NCBI GenBank assembly: GCA_043101635.1
Contig: JBICIE010000014.1
Coordinates: 1-7,173 of the forward strand
Origin: CAYMJK01 sp043101635
GTDB lineage: Bacteria > Planctomycetota > Phycisphaerae > Phycisphaerales > UBA1924
Direction: 5' to 3'
Length of the DNA: 7,173 nucleotides
Shown here: positions 5,463-7,173 of the stretch, piece after piece
Layout: each line of letters begins with the position of its first letter
Position numbering within the stretch: the stretch's first letter is position 1
The notes under the pieces: generated by a model
The model's input: the letters and a program-made list of their open reading frames with translations, nothing else
Told to the model about the DNA's origin: nothing
The model's database searches: none
Translations under genes and position numbers: made by a program

Positions 5463-6338
5463 TCAGGGGCGCAGCGCCGCCAGCCGCCCGGCCAGGGCCG
5501 CATTGGTGCGCACCAGTTCAAGGTTGACGCGCAGCGTGGCGCCGGCGGAGATCTCGTGCAGGGCGGCGAGCGTGCGCGGGGTGACATCCCGTCCGCGCGC
5601 GCCTGCGGCCTCGACGCGCTCTCGAGCCTGCTCCAGCCAGGCGCGCCACTGGTCCGGTGCGATCGGATTCGGCGCCGGCTGGGCGATCACGACGCCGCGC
5701 CCGGTGCGAGCGAGCTCGAAGTCCACGAACCGGATCAACGCAGCCTCATCGTCGAAAGTGGCGTCGACGCCGGCGGCGCTCTCGGCCAGATAGAAGGCCG
5801 GGAAGGCCTCGGTCCGGAAGCCAACCACCGGCACGCCGAGCGTCTCGAGCGCCTCGCGGGATGACTCGACATCCAGCAGGCTCTTGACGCCGCTGCAGAC
5901 GACGGCGACGGGGAACCGCGCCAGGGCGAGAAGGTCGCTGCTGACATCGAGCCGCTCGCCGAGGCCGGGATGCACCCCGCCGAGGCCGCCGGTGGCAAAA
6001 AGGCTGACTCCGGCCGCGGCGGCAAGCTCCATGGTCGCGCTGACCGTGGTGGCGCCGGACCCACCCCGGGCCAGGGCCAGCCCGAGGTTGGAGGCGTTCA
6101 GCTTGGGCAGGCTCGGGGCCGCCAGCAGTTCATCAAGCTGCGCCGGTGTCATGCCCACGACGGCTCGACCGGCAAGGACGCCGACGACGGCAGGGACAGC
6201 CCCTGCCTGGCGCACAGTCTCGCGGAGTTCGGTGGCCAGGCGGGCGCCCTCGGGGGCGGGCACGCCGTGCGCCAGGAGCGTGGTTTCCAGCGCCACGGCC
6301 CGCCGGGCGTCGAGGATGTTCGTGGAAAGACGGGGCAT
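5463..6338 (-). CDS. psuG: Pseudouridine-5'-phosphate glycosidase
   Basis: Reversibly splits pseudouridine 5'-phosphate into uracil and ribose 5-phosphate, breaking the C-C glycosidic bond in pseudouridine salvage. The 291-residue product shows the family pattern throughout: VALETTLLAHGVP (15-27, E18 in the catalytic glutamate position), KLNASNLGLALARG (79-92, K79 in the Schiff-base lysine position), SGATTVSATM (94-103), FATGGLGGVHPG (114-125), DVSSDL (131-136, metal-binding aspartate region), VAVVCSGVKSLLDV (144-157) and LVRTNAALA (275-283). Residue roles are taken from what is known of E. coli PsuG. Length is close to the usual ~300. The ATG at 6338 lacks a clear Shine-Dalgarno but is placed correctly relative to the first motif. 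The usual partner kinase psuK is not adjacent. The gene is divergent from the PEP-CTERM gene across 157 bp. Confidence 0.94.
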   Translation of the reverse strand: MPRLSTNILDARRAVALETTLLAHGVPAPEGARLATELRETVRQAGAVPAVVGVLAGRAVVGMTPAQLDELLAAPSLPKLNASNLGLALARGGSGATTVSATMELAAAAGVSLFATGGLGGVHPGLGERLDVSSDLLALARFPVAVVCSGVKSLLDVESSREALETLGVPVVGFRTEAFPAFYLAESAAGVDATFDDEAALIRFVDFELARTGRGVVIAQPAPNPIAPDQWRAWLEQARERVEAAGARGRDVTPRTLAALHEISAGATLRVNLELVRTNAALAGRLAALRP

Positions 6339-6359
6339 TGTGGTAGCTTGGGGCGTCTG

Positions 6360-6371
6360 CCCGGAGCCGGG
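6360..6371. repeat. Shared intergenic element, copy 2 (reverse orientation)
   Basis: CCCGGAGCCGGG is the exact reverse complement of the 4909-4920 element. Read in the psuG direction it is CCCGGCTCCGGGC, ending 21 bases before the psuG start. It lies in the divergent psuG/PEP-CTERM gap. Confidence 0.35.
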
Positions 6372-6414
6372 GGTTCGCTCGCCATTTCGCCGACGAGCCT
6401 GGTCAAAATCAGGC

Positions 6415-6444
6415 TTGACGCTGGCTCAGGGCCCATGGTATCCT
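6415..6444 (+). promoter_or_regulatory. Sigma70-type promoter of the PEP-CTERM gene
   Basis: TTGACG at 6415-6420 and TATCCT at 6439-6444 are separated by 18 bp, matching consensus at five and four of six positions. This is in a locally less GC-rich stretch than most of the window. Transcription would start near 6451, giving a leader of about 45 bases before the start codon. No comparable promoter was found for psuG on the other strand. Confidence 0.55.
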
Positions 6445-6456
6445 CATAGCTCATAG
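6444..6456 (+). repeat. TCATAG direct repeat at the promoter start site
   Basis: TCATAG occurs at 6444-6449 and 6451-6456, a 7-bp period, straddling the expected transcription start of the PEP-CTERM gene. It could be a protein-binding site or have no role; the repeat is short. Confidence 0.3.
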
Positions 6457-6486
6457 GAAGAGAGACAGGGGCCAGGTCCCCAGAGA

Positions 6487-6492
6487 GAGAGG
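6487..6492 (+). promoter_or_regulatory. Ribosome-binding site of the PEP-CTERM gene
   Basis: The purine run GAGAGAGAGG ends at 6492, three bases before the ATG at 6496 and six before the ATG at 6499. Spacing slightly favours the second ATG, which would shorten the protein by one residue. Confidence 0.6.
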
Positions 6493-6495
6493 CAG

Positions 6496-7122
6496 ATGAT
6501 GTTCAACAGAGTTGCGCAGCGGGCGGCGATCGCCGCGGCCTTGGGGTCGTTCTGCGCTGCCGCCACGGCAGAGCGCGTTGACCTGTTCGTATACGAGAGC
6601 GCCTCGGGCGGCGACGTGTCGGGACTGGACCTGTGGGTCGATGTCATCGATGGCGGGTCGAGCGTGGATTTCGTGTTCCACAACGACTCGACGATCGCGT
6701 CGGTCGTGACTTCCGTGTATTTCGAGGATGTCTCGGCGGCCAGTGGGCTGTCCAGCCCGAGCATCCTCCCGGGCGCGGGCGTTGACTTCGCGCCGGGCGC
6801 GACGCCGGGCGATCCGGCGGGTTCGATCAGCGGCTTCTACCGGGACTGGGCCGGGAACCTGTACACGGCCGGCGCGACCCAACCGTCGCCGATGATGGGC
6901 ATCAACCCCGGCGAGACGCTGACGATCAGCTTTGACTTCTCAGGCGTGTTCTCGGACATGCTCGCGGCACTGCGGAGCGACACGGGCGACTTCCGCCTGG
7001 CCCAGCACGTCCAGGGTGTCGGACCCCTTGGCTTCAGCGTCTGGACCACCACGGTCCCGGCGCCCGCTCCGCTGGCGCTGCTGGCGCTGGGGGGGCTGGT
7101 GGCGAGCCGGCGCAGCCGCTGA
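6496..7122 (+). CDS. Secreted PEP-CTERM-like protein (VPAP variant)
   Basis: A 208-residue exported protein of unknown specific function. It has an N-terminal signal peptide (basic FNRVAQR, hydrophobic stretch 10-24, likely cut after ATA at about 25). The middle is rich in Gly, Ser, Asp and beta-type segments, such as GLDLWVDVIDGGSSVDFVF and LTISFDFSGVF, with no enzyme motif I recognise. The C-terminus is a sorting tail: VPAP (187-190), a hydrophobic segment (LALLALGGLVA) and a basic end RRSR (205-208). This is the three-part PEP-CTERM layout, in which an exosortase elsewhere in the genome would cut and anchor the protein. The acidic E of the classic VPEP is replaced by A, a variant I associate with planctomycetes of the Phycisphaerae. 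It has its own promoter and is divergent from psuG. Surface or matrix localisation is inferred. Confidence 0.88.
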   Translation: MMFNRVAQRAAIAAALGSFCAAATAERVDLFVYESASGGDVSGLDLWVDVIDGGSSVDFVFHNDSTIASVVTSVYFEDVSAASGLSSPSILPGAGVDFAPGATPGDPAGSISGFYRDWAGNLYTAGATQPSPMMGINPGETLTISFDFSGVFSDMLAALRSDTGDFRLAQHVQGVGPLGFSVWTTTVPAPAPLALLALGGLVASRRSR

Positions 7123-7173
7123 TCACCCACCGCTGACAATCAGCTCCTTGACTGCTGCAGGACCGGCTCCGGC
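7123..7173. other. Downstream intergenic end with small hairpin
   Basis: GCTGA (7132-7136) and TCAGC (7140-7144) form a perfect 5-bp stem with a 3-nt loop ten bases after the stop. It lacks a T-run and is a weak terminator candidate at best. CCGGCTCCGG at 7163-7172 repeats the core of the elements at 4909 and 6360. The window ends before any further gene. Confidence 0.3.

Noticed and set aside
1..7173. CRISPR array, tRNA/rRNA, insertion sequence, phage or toxin-antitoxin system
   Set aside because: No regularly spaced direct repeats, no transposase or integrase motifs, no tRNA-like cloverleaf noticed, and all substantial coding space is explained by housekeeping-type genes.

Overview
This is a high-GC (roughly 70% by eye) bacterial chromosome window of tightly packed housekeeping genes. 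It most resembles a planctomycete of the Phycisphaerae type. The pointers are a secreted protein with a VPAP-type PEP-CTERM tail, a histone-H1-like lysine-rich tail fused to a DksA/TraR-family domain, and an enlarged signal peptidase II. The taxonomic call is inference from gene style. No rRNA, tRNA, CRISPR, insertion sequence or phage gene was seen.

Layout: (1) 1-465, minus strand, the N-terminal half of pyrroline-5-carboxylate reductase (proC), cut by the window edge. (2) Divergent from it, accA (acetyl-CoA carboxylase carboxyltransferase alpha subunit), followed by a convincing hairpin terminator that overlaps a possible promoter for the next unit. (3) A two-gene plus-strand unit: an H1-like/DksA-like fusion protein whose zinc-finger cysteines are mostly gone, joined by an ATGA stop/start overlap to lspA (signal peptidase II). 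(4) Convergent with lspA and overlapping it by 34 bp, dacB (PBP4-type D-Ala-D-Ala carboxypeptidase/endopeptidase) on the minus strand. (5) Divergent from dacB, a stand-alone CheY-like receiver protein. (6) Convergent with it after 16 bp, psuG (pseudouridine-5'-phosphate glycosidase) on the minus strand. (7) Divergent from psuG, a secreted PEP-CTERM-like protein with a recognisable promoter and ribosome-binding site.

The genes do not form one pathway. They cover proline synthesis, fatty-acid synthesis, transcription control, lipoprotein maturation, peptidoglycan trimming, signalling, nucleoside salvage and an exported surface protein. Only the DksA-like gene and lspA look like a true operon. 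LspA, DacB and the PEP-CTERM protein all act at or beyond the cytoplasmic membrane.

I found no clear undescribed multi-gene system. The most unusual item is the H1-DksA fusion with a degenerate zinc site. Smaller points of interest are the overlapping terminator and promoter after accA, a perfect hairpin whose loop holds the dacB stop codon, and a short GC-rich element found in three intergenic places.
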